From Ampelomyces quisqualis (Eukaryota; Ascomycota; Dothideomycetes; Pleosporales; Phaeosphaeriaceae): DNA of 64,000 nt. The notes beneath the pieces were generated by a model. It made no database searches, was not told the DNA's origin, and was given only the letters and a program-made list of their open reading frames with translations. The position numbers and the translations under genes were made by a program. The stretch is from NCBI GenBank assembly GCA_018398575.1, contig JAGTXZ010000011.1:1488001-1552000 (forward strand), given 5' to 3'. Below, in pieces: positions 24,301-38,055 of this stretch (position 1 is the first letter of the stretch; the number at the start of each line of letters is the position of its first letter).

Positions 24301-26660
24301 ATAACCTTATACGCATAAAAGAAAGTAAAGAATAAAAGACAGCGTTTAGAACACGCTATAGCTACTACAAGTATTTAGTAATGCTATTTAGTCTTACTAA
24401 CGCCCTAGTAACATATTAAGCACTTATTAATAATATGCTTAGAAAACACCTTAACATATTTGTTATAGTATACTTTAATAATATTCTTATCTATTTAGAA
24501 AATAAAAAAGAATATACAAAACATGTTTATATAATCCTAATACTACTAGAAAAGTTCTTTTTAGTAGTAGACCTTAATAAGTGTAAATAGCACTAAAAAA
24601 AAGTAGAATTCTTAGGGTGCATAGTTAGAAAGAACAGAGTACAAATAAGTAAGGACAAGATTAAAGTTATTAGAGATTAGCTAACGCCTACTATTGTTAA
24701 AGATATCTAATTCTTTCTAGGCTTTGTTAACTTTAATTAACAGTTTATTTAGAACTTCTTACTAATTGCTACGCTACTTACTAAACTTATACAAAAGAAT
24801 ACACCTTAGAAATAGATAGAAGAATAAAGTTAGGCATTTAAGACGCTTAGAGACACTTATATAGCACTACTTATTCTTATAGTATTTAAAAGCAAAGAAC
24901 TGCTTAGATTTAAAACTAACGCATTAGATTTAGCGATTAGAATGTATGCAAAACAAGAACAAGATAAAAAATAGTACCTAATAGCCTACTACTTATAAAA
25001 GTTTACACTACTAGAAGAAAATTACAATATATATAACAAAGAACTACTTGCAATTGTAGTAGCACTTAAATATTAGAGAATCTACGCAGAGAGTTGCTTA
25101 GATCTTACAATATACTTAGACTACAAAAACCTAACAACCTTTACTACTACTAAAGTACTTAATTAAAGACAAGTATAATAGTTAGAGATATTAGGATAAT
25201 ATAAGTTTAAAATTATCTATACACTTAAAAAAGACAATAGCAAAGTAAACGCTTTTAGCTAAAGATTAGACATTACTAGAACTAAAACTATTAACAGCTT
25301 AAACATCCTTAAAACACAAGATAATAGATCTTTTAGACTAGTAAAATATATTAATAATCTAACTATAAAGATTAGAATTAATGTCTTAAAAGAACTACAG
25401 GAATTAATTATACGTTAACACTATAATAATACAGTATACGGTTATTCTAGAGTAAGCTAAACTATAGAACTAATTTAACAGAATTACTAGTTTAGAAATA
25501 TAAAAGACAAAATAAGCGCTTATATTAAGAAATGTGTAGACTGTTAACGCAACAAACACAGTACACACACACACCTTATAGAAAAATGCAGCTAATAGAG
25601 CTCCTAACTAAGCCTTAGACTAACATATTAATAGACTTTGTAACAGAACTACTACTGTTAAAAGACCCTGCTACAGGATTAGCCTATAACGCTATTATAG
25701 TTATAGTAGATTGCTTTACAAAATACGCTATAATGCTACTCTTTTAACAAGACTACACAGCTATTTAGCTAGCATATGTGCTTAAAGATAGACTTATTAG
25801 ATACTATAGCATACTAACGTTAATTATTAGCGATTAAGACAAACTCTTTACGTTAAATTATTAGACTACTTTAATAGCAGAAATTAGGACGCAACAGAAG
25901 CTATTAACAGCTTACTATTCTTAAACTAATAGCTAAATAGAAAGAATAAATAGAACTATAAAGACGTATCTTAAGATATACAGTAACCTATAACAGACAA
26001 ATTAAGTCTTGCTATTACTAATAGCACAGTTAGCCTATAATAACAAATTATCTAAAGCTACAGGTAAGACGCTATACTTTGCAAACTACAAATAATATCT
26101 AAATCTCTTTACAAGAATATTACCTAGCCTAATAGTTAAAGCTGCTATACAGACAGCAGAAGAAATAAAGAAAACTTATATTAAAATAGGGGAACAAATA
26201 CAACACGCTTAGGCACAGAGCATCTTATATGTTAATAGAAAATTAAAAATAGCACCTTAGCTAAAAGAGAGGAATAAGGTGTATCTCTACACTAAAAATT
26301 TACGCACAAAACAACTAAGCAAAGGACTTAACTACGTTAAAGTTAAACTATTTTTAATTTTAAAGAGAAACAGACTAGTTATGTATACACTTAAGCTTCT
26401 ACTAGATGCAAAGATCTACTCTAGATTCCACGTAAGCCTACTAGAACTAGCTAACCTAGAAACACTGTTACAGCAAACCTTTTGCTACAAACTTAAAGAA
26501 GAAAATAAATTTAAAGTTAAAAAAATAATAATATACTAAGATAACAACTGCTAAAAAGAATACCTAGTTAAATAGTTAAGTTATCACAACTTAGAAAATA
26601 TATAAAAACCTAAGACAAACTTTACAAATTGCTAACTGCTCCTAACGCACTATTACTGTG

Positions 26661-27178
26661 CTATAGAGCAGAATAAGAACTAGACCTTTCTAGAATTAAC
26701 AATTAATCTATAGCTTAGTTTAACAATTTTAAAGTATCTAACTCCTTTAATATTAGCAGACTAGTATTAAAAATATGCTGCTCCTTACAACAAAGAGCTA
26801 GCTTCTGCTTTTGTATATAGCGTAGTTTGTTTTAACGCGCGCGCATCTAGAGTACTACTAACTCTGCTTCTATCTTATCTGTTGCTAACGCAGCTTCTTT
26901 TAACTTCTCTTGCTATTTTAACTCTTTTATTTGTTAGTCTAGCTTTAAAAAATCTAGTAGCAGAATGTTCTGCAGAACACACTCTTTTGCACCTACAGAC
27001 TTACAGTTTCTATACTTCTTACTTAATAATAATAGCTTGCAAGACAAGCCCTTCTAAGAACATTAGACGCAGGCTACTATAGCAAATAACCTTTTGTTAT
27101 TAATATAATTACTTTAAAGATAATAATAATGCACAGCCTAAGAACTTATAAGGATATAAGAGTAAAAGGAGAGAATAG
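26661..27178 (+). other. 3' non-pol region of Gypsy-C
   Basis: Between the chromodomain trace and the 3' LTR. A 66-codon plus-strand frame at 26,882-27,082 has no recognisable feature and is probably chance. The purine-rich AAAAGGAGAGAATAG just before 27,179 fits a polypurine tract. Confidence 0.45.
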
Positions 27179-27636
27179 TGTTACAAACCTCTAATAGAGA
27201 ACACAAAACGTTATAAATAAATAAGGGAACAAGTTACAAGATTTAGACCTAGTGTAGGGACATAGCACGCTAAGTATGTTACGTAACCTTCTTATTAGTC
27301 TTATTTAGTCTTACTATTTCTTACAACAAGAAACTATAAGAATCTATAATAAAGATTAAGAATAATAAGAACTGTAAGAAAGACTAAGTATATAGGAACT
27401 ACAATAAGCTTTTATAGATTATTGTGTTTAACTTATATTACAGACGCTTAAGTTAGTTACATTAAGCTATCTTACTATTATTACTCTTTTTAGAAAGCTC
27501 TAGCATTTACTGTCTTAGTAACAATACCCTTTGTATCTAAAGCAACTCTATACCTATCCGCGAAAACCAACCTTAGCTATACTCCTAGTCTACACTAGCA
27601 TTCTTATTATTTGCTACTAGACTAATAGTCTTAACA
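27179..27636 (+). repeat. 3' LTR of Gypsy-C (458 bp)
   Basis: TGTTACAAAC..CTTAACA, partner of 20858-21315, followed by the TTGCT target duplication. Confidence 0.92.
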
Positions 27637-27830
27637 TTGCTATTAAAGAGCTTAATAAGAGTGCTAGAATAGAAAAGTCTTAACAAACAACTGTAACTTA
27701 ACGTTATTCTTAATTTTTATCTGTAACAATATATAGACAAAAGCATGTAAATTGTAGTTATATCTCTAATATCTTCTAGTTACCTAAATATCTTTTAGTT
27801 ACCTAATAGTATAAGAATTGTGTTCTTAAG

Positions 27831-28220
27831 TTAGGCTAAGTTGTTAATGTATGCACTAGGATACTATTATAGCTGTTGTTATAGAAATTCTTGTTATTAA
27901 ATACGTTATAAGGTATCTTAGTTAAGTAATAGTATTACAAGATATAACAAAGTTGTTACAACAATAGCGCTCTTATATTAGGCTAAGTTATTAATATGCG
28001 TACTAAGATGCTATTATAGCTGTTATTATATAGATTCTTATTATTAAACACGTTATAAGGTATCTTAGTTAAGTAATAGTATTATAAGATATAACAAAGT
28101 TGTTGTAACAATAGCGCTCTTCTATTAGGCTAAGTTATTAATGTGTGCACTAAGATACTATTATAGCTATTGTTATAGAGATCTTTATTGTTAAATACGT
28201 TATAAGGTATCTTAGTTAAG
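27831..28220. repeat. 147-bp tandem repeat, about 2.65 units
   Basis: TTAGGCTAAG starts units at 27831, 27978 and 28125, exactly 147 bp apart. Each unit carries GTTATAAGGTATCTTAG and ATAGCGCTCT words. The third unit breaks off near 28,220. No coding frame is evident. Confidence 0.88.
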
Positions 28221-28852
28221 CTTTAACATCTAAACAGCTGCTAAAGAGTCTATCTAGAACATAAATTTGCTTCTATACTAGTAGGCCAAGAAGTAGCGCA
28301 AGTGTAGTGCTAACAATATAGTAAAGCTTAATTTTAGATTTTTAAACTATATAAACATATAGACGTAATAGGTATAGTTTTAGTTTTATAAGAATAAAAA
28401 TATAATAAAAAATTAAGTCTCTTAGACTTAAAAGAAATATATATACAAAGATAGTAACATTAAATTAGAAGTATAAGTTATGTGTTAAGAAGTAGATATA
28501 TATATAACCTATACGTAGTTTGTTTTATATATTACAGACGCAGCTCTTAGTCTTATAATAGATAAAAATAACATAATGTTCTATATATATTTTAACAAAA
28601 GTCTGTTACTTTAACTCTAAGACTAGAGATATATAAGTAAATTTATCTTTAGTTTTAAAGTTAGAAAAATGTAAGGAGGCGCAAGTATACAATAGATAAA
28701 AATAATATAAAGTTCTATATATATTTTAACAAAAGACTATTACCTTAACCCTAAGACTAGAGATACATAGGTAAATTTATCTCTAGTTTTAATGTTAGGA
28801 AAACATATATATAGTAAGAGGTAGAAAGTAGCTAGCTAGTAAGGCTATTATA
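28221..28852. repeat. AT-rich DNA with two direct copies of a ~118-bp segment
   Basis: The segment starting near 28,557 (AATAGATAAAAATAA, then GTTCTATATATATTTTAAC and GACTAGAGATA) recurs from 28,691, offset 134 bp. The second copy ends close to the left end of the 844-bp element. I see no gene in the interval. Confidence 0.7.
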
Positions 28853-28854
28853 TA

Positions 28855-29698
28855 CGTTAGGAAAATTTAACGTTATTAAAGTTAGCGACATCTGCGACAC
28901 TGTTAGAACAGTTAACTAGATAGTTCTTAACTGTACTTAACTGTCCCTAGAGTCTTCTATTTGTTCTGGCTGCCTATTTAGCCTAAAACGCTCAAACTGC
29001 TCTACCTGCTCCACTTGCCCTACCTGCCCTACCTGCGCCATTACGTTATTATCCTAAAATTCTTAAATATAGAGCTCAATTTTCTGTTTAAAACGCACTT
29101 TTTAGATTTCTTATAGCTGCTCTTGTTGTTAAGATGCAAGGCAGTAAAGTTTGTAGATTTTAATATTCTTTGCTAAGGCTTGTTTTCGCTAAAGCTCTAG
29201 CACTTTAACTAGATAATATATTATATTTTTTATTAAAAGAATAGTAACTAAAGTGCAAATTTTACTTTAGAACCTTTTATTTTATTATATTATAATGCAG
29301 GCGCGTAGATATGTTGTGTTGAACGTACTTAAAAGTTTTTTTCAAAAAGTTTATTACTTCAACGCGCTATATCTCAATAACTAGAGCAGCTACAAAAATT
29401 CTGAATAGTGCATTTTAAAGAGGAAATTCCGCTTTATATTTTGTATTTTTAGGTTACTTACGTAATTATAAAAATACAGCAATACAGTTATGTGAGTAAA
29501 ATTGGCAACATTAGCAACACTAGCAACTCTGTCAGATCTAGCAACTCTGTTAGGTTGCTGTTAGGTTGCTGTTAGGTTGCTAGCGACTAGAAGTAAGTGG
29601 AGCAACTTTAGCAAATTGTCTAGTAGACAGTATTGCTGTTAGGCTGCTGCAGGTTGCAGCAATTAGGCTAATTAGATTAATCTTAAATTTTTCTAACA
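28855..29698 (+). mobile_element. 844-bp MITE-like element, copy 1, TA-flanked
   Basis: The ends are imperfect inverted repeats (CGTTAGGAAAATTT, and TGTTAGAAAAATTT read inward from the right), flanked by TA at 28853-28854 and 29699-29700. An element of exactly the same length lies in opposite orientation at 43818-44661. It has no coding frame of note. It has subterminal GCAACA-type repeats and an internal inverted repeat around a TATAGCTGCTCTTGTTGTTA-like arm. Its base composition is less RIP-shifted than its surroundings (CTGCTCCACTTGCCCTACC survives). TA duplication fits Tc1/mariner-type mobilisation, which is inference. Confidence 0.8.
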
Positions 29699-29700
29699 TA

Positions 29701-32540
29701 CTCTATTAGCGCTAATAGTTTAAGAGTAAGTAGTATGTAGATGCGTTTAATATATAGCATTTTATTAATAGTATTTGTTACTATTTAGCCTCTGTTATAT
29801 TTGCATATTATAGTAAGTTAGAATAGTAGTTTCTAGTAGACAACTGTTCTATACTGTGCTAGAAAAAGAATATAAATTAGATCTATAGGTATTTTAAAAC
29901 TAGATAAGATTAAATATACTAGCTGCTTAGAATATTAGTTAACACTGTATATAAATTATACTTATTATTTCCTACTATTAAGTAATTGCCTACGCCTGTT
30001 ACTAGTCTTACCTATAGTATATATAGTACACTATTCTACCTACTTCTATCTATACTAAGCCTAGCTACCTTAGTACAGGTTATATACTAGGCTGCTAGAG
30101 CTACTAGTCTATTTTTTGTATACTTTTAAACCTTATACGTGTTTACTTACAGTTATACTTACTTTTTCATGCGTTTAGGTTCTACTATACAAATTCTAAA
30201 CGCGCAGTAACTTGCTTATTCTAAGGTGTTAATATTTTCTAGCATAAGAATTATTATTAATATTAATCTCTATAAAGCTGTGTTAGCTAGCCTAACTAAC
30301 CTAGTTGTTAACAAGTAAGCACTAGTGCAGTTACATAACAGTTGTTAGTATAATAAAGAATATAGAAGAAAAGAAAAATATTAGTTGTTACGCCTATAAC
30401 TATTAGTATAGATCTGTATACAAGTTAAGTAACTATTGGCTACAGTAGACTTTAGTAGACTATAGTAGACAACAGACTGTACAGCATAAGATAAATGCTA
30501 CTAGTAACTACTCTAACACTACGTAACTAATACTAATACTGTTTTTACATACTTAGTCTTCTTATACCTAAACTACAGAGTTATATATAAGTAAATTAGT
30601 AATAGATTGTATATATATACTGTGTAGCTTTTACACTAAGATATACGCAGGACTTATTAAACATAGTGCCTAATGCTAGACGCGTTACTACCTGCTAATT
30701 AACAATACGCTAATTATAACTCTTAACACTATAATATAATAGCATAACTCTAATAGCTATAACGTAATAGATACTACTATAGATAACATAGTACCTGTTT
30801 TATATAGTAACACCTTATATAAACGCAACTATACTCTAGCTAAATATAAAGCAAAGAGGTAGATAGGCCTAATATTAGTATTTATATAAGAAAAGGATAA
30901 GCTATTTAAGACAGTAAGTAGACAGCACGCTAGTAAACTAGTTAGTTTAAGATTAGCAGACGCAAAGTAGTAGGCTATACGTAGCCAAATAGTACACGCG
31001 TACTAACACTAATAGAAATAATATAGTAGAGCCCTTTAGTTTACTTTTTGCACTAGCGTTTGCATTGTAGCTATAAAGGATAAAATGCATATTAGGTAAT
31101 ATTAACAGCTTCTTTACTAATTTATAGCTACACAAGTTATATTTATAGCTATAGTTCTAATTAGAGCGCTAATAGCAATAGGCTATGTTAAATATTTAAT
31201 CTAGGCTATAAGACAACGTATAGATATATAAGAACGTTACAATTACATTTAAGTTATTAAACCTTTAACCTAACTAACATATATTTATATGCTAAGACAT
31301 TATATTATAGATTGCCTTTATACTTAGTTATTGCCTTTTTGCTAATAAGATAGTTTACGTACCTAGCTGTTTATTTATAAGCACGCCTAATAATTCTATA
31401 AGAGTATATTATAAACTATACTTAGAGAATTAGTAGTAGTTAATATAATAGCGCTTGCTAAATAGTGTAACTCTTGTGCTAGTTATACTAGCAGTAGACA
31501 AAACATAGTTGTTTATAATATCTAGCAACGTAGTAGTATAGCTAATATATATTACTATTAAGAATCTTAACTATAAGGCATAATAACGCAGAACAACACC
31601 TAGGACACTACTAGCTAGATTTATCTTAACAGCTAAGCTCCTAGACTCTATTCTAAAGAGTAAAGTATATTATTACTATATAGGCAAACTATTATTGCGT
31701 AAGTACTAACTACAGCGTTAATAATAGAAGGTTACTATAAAAAATAGAAGCTAACTAGTAACTGCAGCACTTAAAGAGGCTACTAAATATAGTATATAAC
31801 TAGAGTATGCTAACTAATAGACGCAATAGTGTTACCTAACTATTTATATAATTCTAGCTAACTATAAAGAGTAAGTGCTACTAATAGGTGTAAAGAAAAA
31901 TAGACACTGTACTTAATATATAGTACTACTAGACAAACAAGACAACTTATATAATAAATATCTATAGCAAATAGAAGAGTATACACGCTTATAATAGAGT
32001 TGTTGTCTTAATAAAGAACACAAAGATTACGTTTATCTAGTAGAGTACTTTAGCTAGAATTACTACAACTTTAATATATATAAGTTGTTAGCTATAGATA
32101 TATTATATCTACTACTTAAGAGGTTAGTTATAAAGATATTAGAGTTTACAGAAGATATACTAATAGATATACACCCTAGACAAAAGAAGAGCTAGAATAG
32201 TGCTGCAGTTCTAGTAGTAGAAGATAATAGCTGTACCTAGTTAAATAAAAGGTTCTGCTAGGTTAAGTATAACACTAGACTAAAACAGTTTAATAAGAAG
32301 AAAGCTTTTATAGAAGTGTTATAGTAGACTAGCGCAGAATAAAAAGTAGTAATTTACTAATTTATAGTAGTAGTATCTTCTCTGCTAGTAACTAAGGCAC
32401 TATACGCATTATATTTTATCTAAGCTGCGTGCAATCTGCTAGTACTATTATAATATAAGAGTTATAACAAAAATATGTTAGAGTATATATTGTTAGCTAT
32501 TAAACAAATAGATGTTCTAAAAGAAGAGTTTTAACCTTTT
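29701..32540. other. AT-rich RIP-type DNA, no recognised gene
   Basis: Sequence with the same TA/TAG bias as the transposons. Stretches of plus-strand frame with TAG/TAA-only breaks occur from about 31,280, but no conserved domain is recognisable. The minus-strand 60-codon frame at 30,953-31,135 looks like chance. Confidence 0.5.
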
Positions 32541-33584
32541 AAATAAACGCAAAAAGAAGAAAAGGATTTTAACTACTCTAAATAGCACGCGCTAACCTAT
32601 ATTATTAACAATATCTATATATATAAAGCTCTTAATAGTATATATACTAGAATAAATAGCAAAGCCTACTATATTATAATAGTAAAACAATTCTACCTAA
32701 TAATAAATAAGAAAGATTTTCTTACGCAGATCTGCTTTTATAACTCTAGACAGCTTACGCTTATAGTGTTTAAACACAAGATAGTTATAGACTAAAGTTA
32801 ATAGTGTACTACTACTAACTAGTGCAAGTATACCTTTACTATAAGCGTGTTAACAGCAATACTATTTAGATAACTTAGATAGTCTATACTAAGTATATTA
32901 CTAAATTCTATTATACTACTTCTTAGTAAGGTTACTACATATATTACGTTGCTAGACTTTACATATGCTACTATAGTATTTGTCTAATACTACTATTAGA
33001 AGGTAACTAGCTGCCTTATTACCTTATATAATAAAGATAGATTAGACTTTAACTTTTACTAGGTAAATAAGATAAATATAAAAATATACTCTTTTATAAG
33101 ATGCTTAAGGCTATTAGGTAAACGCTATAACAACTCTAAACATTGCAAAGAAGACATAGTATAATACGCGCCTAACTAGCATAAGACTAGAAAATAGCGC
33201 AAAGATTACGTGTAGGTGCAAGAGTTTAAATATAAAGACTATACATAACTATCTTAAACTATTACAAATAGTAGAGCTGCAGCTTAAGTGTACCTAATAC
33301 TTATATTTATTAATAACAAATACTAAGACAAGAATAGAAAGAAATATAAGTATATAAGTGCCTTCTATAAGGTTATAGCGTTTAATAATAATAGTTAAAT
33401 AAATTATATAATAAAGATACTAAGCGTACACTACTGCACACATAGTATAAAAACTAAGCAATGTATACTATAAGTATTTAAGGTATATAACATAATAACT
33501 ATTATTTACTCTATACACCTAGTAGTAAAGAATCTACCTACACTTAATAATAAGGTCTTTATTTTATATTATATAAACAATTAC
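32540..33584 (+). pseudogene. Long unrecognised RIP-broken coding frame, 5' part
   Basis: A plus-strand frame reads for about 1 kb with breaks only at TAA/TAG. Readable pieces include KDFLTQICFYNSRQLTLIVF (about 32,710-32,770), LLDFTYATIVFV (about 32,950), SFIRCLRLLGKRYNNSKH (about 33,090) and a basic stretch RKQRKDYVQVQEFKYKDY (about 33,190). The frame continues after Gypsy-A copy 3 at 41,636. The family is not recognised. The constant single frame argues for an ancestral gene of a large element rather than chance. Confidence 0.5.
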
Positions 33585-33802
33585 TATTAAGGAGCAGACT
33601 CTAAGGGTAGATGCTAGGGAATAAAGACGTAAATTTGTGTCCTATCCTAATTGTTACCTAAAGAGTTTTTATAGTCTAGAGGATTTTAGTGTTCTAGTCT
33701 AGAACGTTTTTAGTGTTCTAGTCTAGAGCGTTTTTAGTGTTCTAGTTTAGAGAGCTAAGGTTTTTCTATAACTAAGGACTAACTAGGTAGCAGCCTATTA
33801 CA
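33585..33802 (-). repeat. 3' LTR of Gypsy-A copy 3
   Basis: 218 bp, starting TATTAAGG (TG end changed to TA) and ending TATTACA. It has two full 24-bp units where copy 2 has three. Confidence 0.9.
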
Positions 33803-33899
33803 TAATCCCTCTACTCTAGCGCTAGGTGCGCTTAGACCTACGTAACTATTAAAATAAAAATTACCTTACTTAGATTTATTATTCTGCACTCTTACTTCT

Positions 33900-34690
33900 C
33901 TTTTTTAGTAGTACTATATACTACACTAGCTTTACCTTCTGTATACTTGCTTGCGCGTTACTTCTCTTATTAACCTACGCATCTCTTGCGCCTATGCTGC
34001 TATTTGCAAAGATGCTAAGTCTACGCACTCTTTACAGTTCTTCAGCTAAGTATTATGCTACTAACCTTTCTATTGTAAGTTTTACATCTAAGGCGCTAAG
34101 CTAAGTCTAGGTATATTACTAACTAGTAATAGAACAGACTAGATATTATTGTTAAGGCTAAGCTTAACCTACTATATTATTTAGGCTGCGCTATTACTTA
34201 GCTTAAGAGTAATAAGTCTAAGTGCAAGATTACTTGTAGTAAGAGCACTTACTCTTAGTACAAAGACGCTTATATTGCGTATAAGCCTATAAGTTAACTA
34301 CTATATTCTCTTACTTTCTTAGTTAATTCTAATTGCTTCCTAGATTAACAATTACTTTAAGATTATAGTTATTTTGCTTTATAACGCGCTTGCTTACAAT
34401 TCTAAGGTTAAGTAGCTGTTAACACAGTATACAATTACTAGTCTTTAGTCTAACTTTGTTAACAAGCTTAGGGCTGCTTAAGCAAAGTCTTGCAGTAGCA
34501 ACAAGTCTAGCTACTAGGGTCTAACGCGCAAGGTTAACAAGGTTAATATCTTAGTAGACATTTGCTAGCTCTTCTAGTAGCTTCTTATTAAGCAGAACAC
34601 TATTATTTGCAAGCTTAATAATGTTAGCGCTAGCGTATAGCAGCTCTACACTAATATAAGTTCTTTCTAATTTATTTCTCCTCTATTAGA
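33900..34690 (+). pseudogene. Possible antisense accessory ORF of Gypsy-A (copy 3)
   Basis: Counterpart of 6300-7090. The motif region at 34,220-34,291 reads KCKITCSKSTYS-stop-YKDAYIAYKP. Copy 3 keeps a Cys (ITC) that copy 2 lost, while copy 2 keeps one that copy 3 lost, so the ancestral Cys pattern is supported by comparing them. Coding remains inference. Confidence 0.35.
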
Positions 34691-37559
34691 GTTTGTTTTC
34701 CTAAGGCGTTATATATATTCTACTAACATTTAATTAGGCTAAAGAGTATAACATGCAGATCTCTAGCGTAGGCTTCTAAGTTTCTTACGTTAGCGACGCC
34801 TTCTACACTACTAATAGGCTGCTCTATTACTTTAATATAATAGAGTCTAATATCTATAAGAAGCCTACGTATAACGTAAAGGTGCAGGCTAAGACTAATT
34901 ATTTAGTAATAGCAACTATTGCGCTCTCTAATAGTAGAGAAGTAGGCTCTAGCGTGTAGTATCTTTGCTGTAGTTCCTGTATAGCGCCTATAGGCAATTT
35001 CTATAGTAATAGACTTTCTTTTATAGTCTCTGCCTTTATTCTATTACTAAGCCTAGACTCTATAAAACTAATCTTATATTCTTTAATATTACTTATACAT
35101 TAGACTAGATATTGCGCTCTATATCTTAGGCTTATAAGTTCTTATAGCTCTACCTCTATTGCAGACGTTGTTATTTTTACTAGTCCTTGTAGTCTAGCGC
35201 AGTCTAAGTATTAGAATCCTATACCTTTTCCTTAGGTTTTTCTAGACCCTCTAAAGATTTATGTTACGCTGTGTCTTAACTAACTATTACTTAGCTTAAG
35301 TAGCTAAATCTTTAGAGTTAATCTAGGCTCTTTCTCTTATATTCTTTAGCTATTAATCTATTAACGCTAAGCTTCTAGACTCTTTCCTCTCTGTTCTTAG
35401 GTTATTCTAGGTAGTTAGTAGGACTATTACATTAGTTTTTAAGTATTAGTATTTAAGTTCTTTATGTCTAGTTCTTAGAAACAGTTAACTACTAGTTATA
35501 TTTCTGCTGTTAACTAGTTAGAGCTGTTGCAGGTTAGCTAATAGAATAGATATAAGCATCTTCTTCCTTCTCTACTCTTTGCTAAAGCTCTTAGTCTTAG
35601 GCTTTGTCTATTACAGTATCCTTACATTTCCTCTATTAGTTACTTTCTAGCGTTAGGCATTGTTTTTAAACGTAACTAAGTGCGCTACTGCATTATTTCC
35701 TATGCTTCTAGTTCTTCTTATACTTATCCTAAGTTTATCCTTTTTCTACAAATCTCTCTTATACATAATACTATTATCTCTTCTAGTATTACTATACGCA
35801 ACTATAGCTTTCTTCTCTACTCTCTTTCTTTACTAATATATTTTATTTAGCAGTTAAAGTAAGCAGTTACTCTACTAACAGCCTATTTAAGTCTTGTTAT
35901 GTCTCTATATTATCTATCTACTTAGTAAGAGCTATAGTGTTAGTAACATTTACTTACAGTTCCTATATTAGTTCTATATATTTTATCTATTTTACTAAGT
36001 ATTACAGCTATATACCTTACTCTTTCTTTTTCTTTTGTTTTACAAAGATGTAGTTAATAAGGTACTTATTATTAGCTTTATTCTTACTTACTACTATTAC
36101 TTCTAGTTACTAGTTATTAGACTTCTAGTGTAAGAGCAGATTTCCTGCATTAAGCTAGAGGTAGTTAATGTAAAATCTTAGGTGCACTCTAAAAGGTACG
36201 CTTAGTTCTATAACATAGAGAGAGATAACTTTTATAACTATGTACTTTCTGTTCTTCTAATCTAGTTTTTTTAAAAGTCTTTTGTTAGATATAGAGTAAC
36301 TATACTAGAGCTATACTTTGTCTTCTATACAGAGCTCTAAGGCTTTCTATTTGTAGCAATTAGCCTAGCACTCTTATTCTTACTATAATTCTACTATCTT
36401 TACTTATATATAGTCTATTATTTCTTTTATCTTAGTTACTATTACTTTAGTAGTAGCTCTTTTATTGTTGCTAGACTAGTGCTAGTTTTCTACAGTCTAT
36501 TCTAAGTCTAACTAAATAGGGTCTATGTTATACCTATGCTAGAAGAAGAATAGGCTAACGCTTATAGACGCTGTATTTTGTCTAGCTATTGTAATTTGTG
36601 CTAGTAGGTATAGAGTAGCCTAGTTTAACTAATCCTAGTTTACAAAAGCTCTTAAGTAGGCTTCTACTATGCTGTTTATTTGCTCTATAGCGCTATCTGT
36701 CTAAGAGTAGTATACTGTTAAGACTCTTGTTTGTATTCTAAGCTTATTATAAAGTAACAACTAGAATTTACTTACAAATTGCAACCCTCTATTAGACACT
36801 ATAGCGTCTAGGAGCTAGTAGTACGCAACTACCTGTTTAATAAATGCCTTAACTATAGTAAAAACTTCTAAGTCTAGAATAGGCATAAGCACTACATTTT
36901 TACTTAGCTAGTTAGTAACTACTATAAGGTGTAACATTCTATAGCTTAGTAGAAGGCCTATAATAAAGTCTACTAACAATTTCTTCTATATTTAGACTAA
37001 GAGTAGAAGTAAGCATAGCAGTTCTTATTTAAGTTTTCTCTAGAGCTTTGTTTTACTATATACTGCGCAGTTCTAAATAAACTGCTAAATGCTTAAAGAC
37101 ATTTTAGGCTAGAAGTAGTCTTTTACTAATATTGCGTATATATTTTTCTTACCTAAGTGCCTAGTAATTAGAGAGTTATATACTTCTAAGATAATATACG
37201 TTTATAAGTTTATACATTCTAGCACCTATTTCTACTTTCTATAGAGTAGGCGTTCTAAGTTATTTAAGCTATACTCTGCTAAGAAAACTTTTAGGCTTAG
37301 ATACAGAAGGAATTTTTGCTGTCTTGTTCTAACAGCGTTAACTACTAATTAGTAGGCTCTATCTATATAGATAGCCTGTTCTTACAATTCCTTAATAGCA
37401 GGCTCTATTAGTCTTTTAGAGCGTTTATTTATATAGAGACTTTGCTTAAGCGTAGTCTTGCATAGTACTACAGTTTCTTTAGTAGTATCTAGAGTATCTT
37501 CTACTATAGAAAGCTTTCTAGCGCCTTAGTTATAGGCAACGTTCTTTTCCCTTAACGCA

Positions 37560-38055
37560 GCGTCTTTGTCTATAAGTACGTTTTAGAGCGCTCCCTTTCT
37601 AACTATAGAGTAATTCTTAGTATTCTAGCTTTAAGCAACGTCTCTTTTCTTTAACGCAGCGTCTTTATCTGCAAGCCTATTTTAGAGCTACTCTATTTCT
37701 TTCTTCTCTTGTTATAGTGCATCTCTCTAATAAGCTACAAAAGAAGTAGTTAACATAGTATCTTTATTTGCAAGTACGTTTTAAAGCTACTCTATTTCTT
37801 CTCTTCTCTACTATAGTATATTCTTCTACTAAGCTGCAAGAAGAGTAGTTAATGTAGCGTCTTTGTCTACAAGCACGTTTTAGAGCTACTCTATTTCTTC
37901 TTTTCTCTGCTATAGTGTATCCCTCTACTAAGCTATAAAAAAAGTAGTTAACGCAGTATCTTTGTCTGCAAGCACGTTTTAGAGCTACTCTATTTCTTTT
38001 CTTCTCTATTATAGTAAATCCCTCTGCTAAGCTATAAAGGTAGTAGTAAGTACTA
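37560..38055 (-). repeat. 99-bp in-frame repeats in Gypsy-A pol (copy 3)
   Basis: The TTTTA(G/A)AGC word recurs at 37779, 37878 and 37977, 99 bp apart, as in copy 2, so the array predates both insertions. Confidence 0.82.

Larger units (their letters stand above)
20858..27636 (+). mobile_element. Gypsy-C: full-length RIP-inactivated chromovirus (6.8 kb)
   Basis: Two 458-bp LTRs (20858-21315 and 27179-27636) are bounded by perfect TTGCT duplications (20853-20857 and 27637-27641). On the plus strand, in order: a gag region from about 21,640; a zinc knuckle at 22,188-22,229 (C-YN-C-NKVR-Y-YA-stop-D-C, His now Tyr); a protease trace near 23,425 (LLDLEL, DSG expected); RT with VYFNNILIY near 24,465-24,500 (YFDD expected); FLGFVNF near 24,715; an RNase H trace near 24,920; integrase; a GPY/F module near 26,279-26,500 that has kept an open 86-codon frame; and a chromodomain trace to about 26,660 (EYLVK-stop-LSYHNLEN). 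Breaks are TAG/TAA. It differs in LTR and protein from Gypsy-A and Gypsy-B. Confidence 0.93.

Noticed and set aside
26279..26539. 86-codon plus-strand frame as an independent gene
   Set aside because: It is the surviving open part of Gypsy-C pol, covering the GPY/F integrase tail and the start of the chromodomain.
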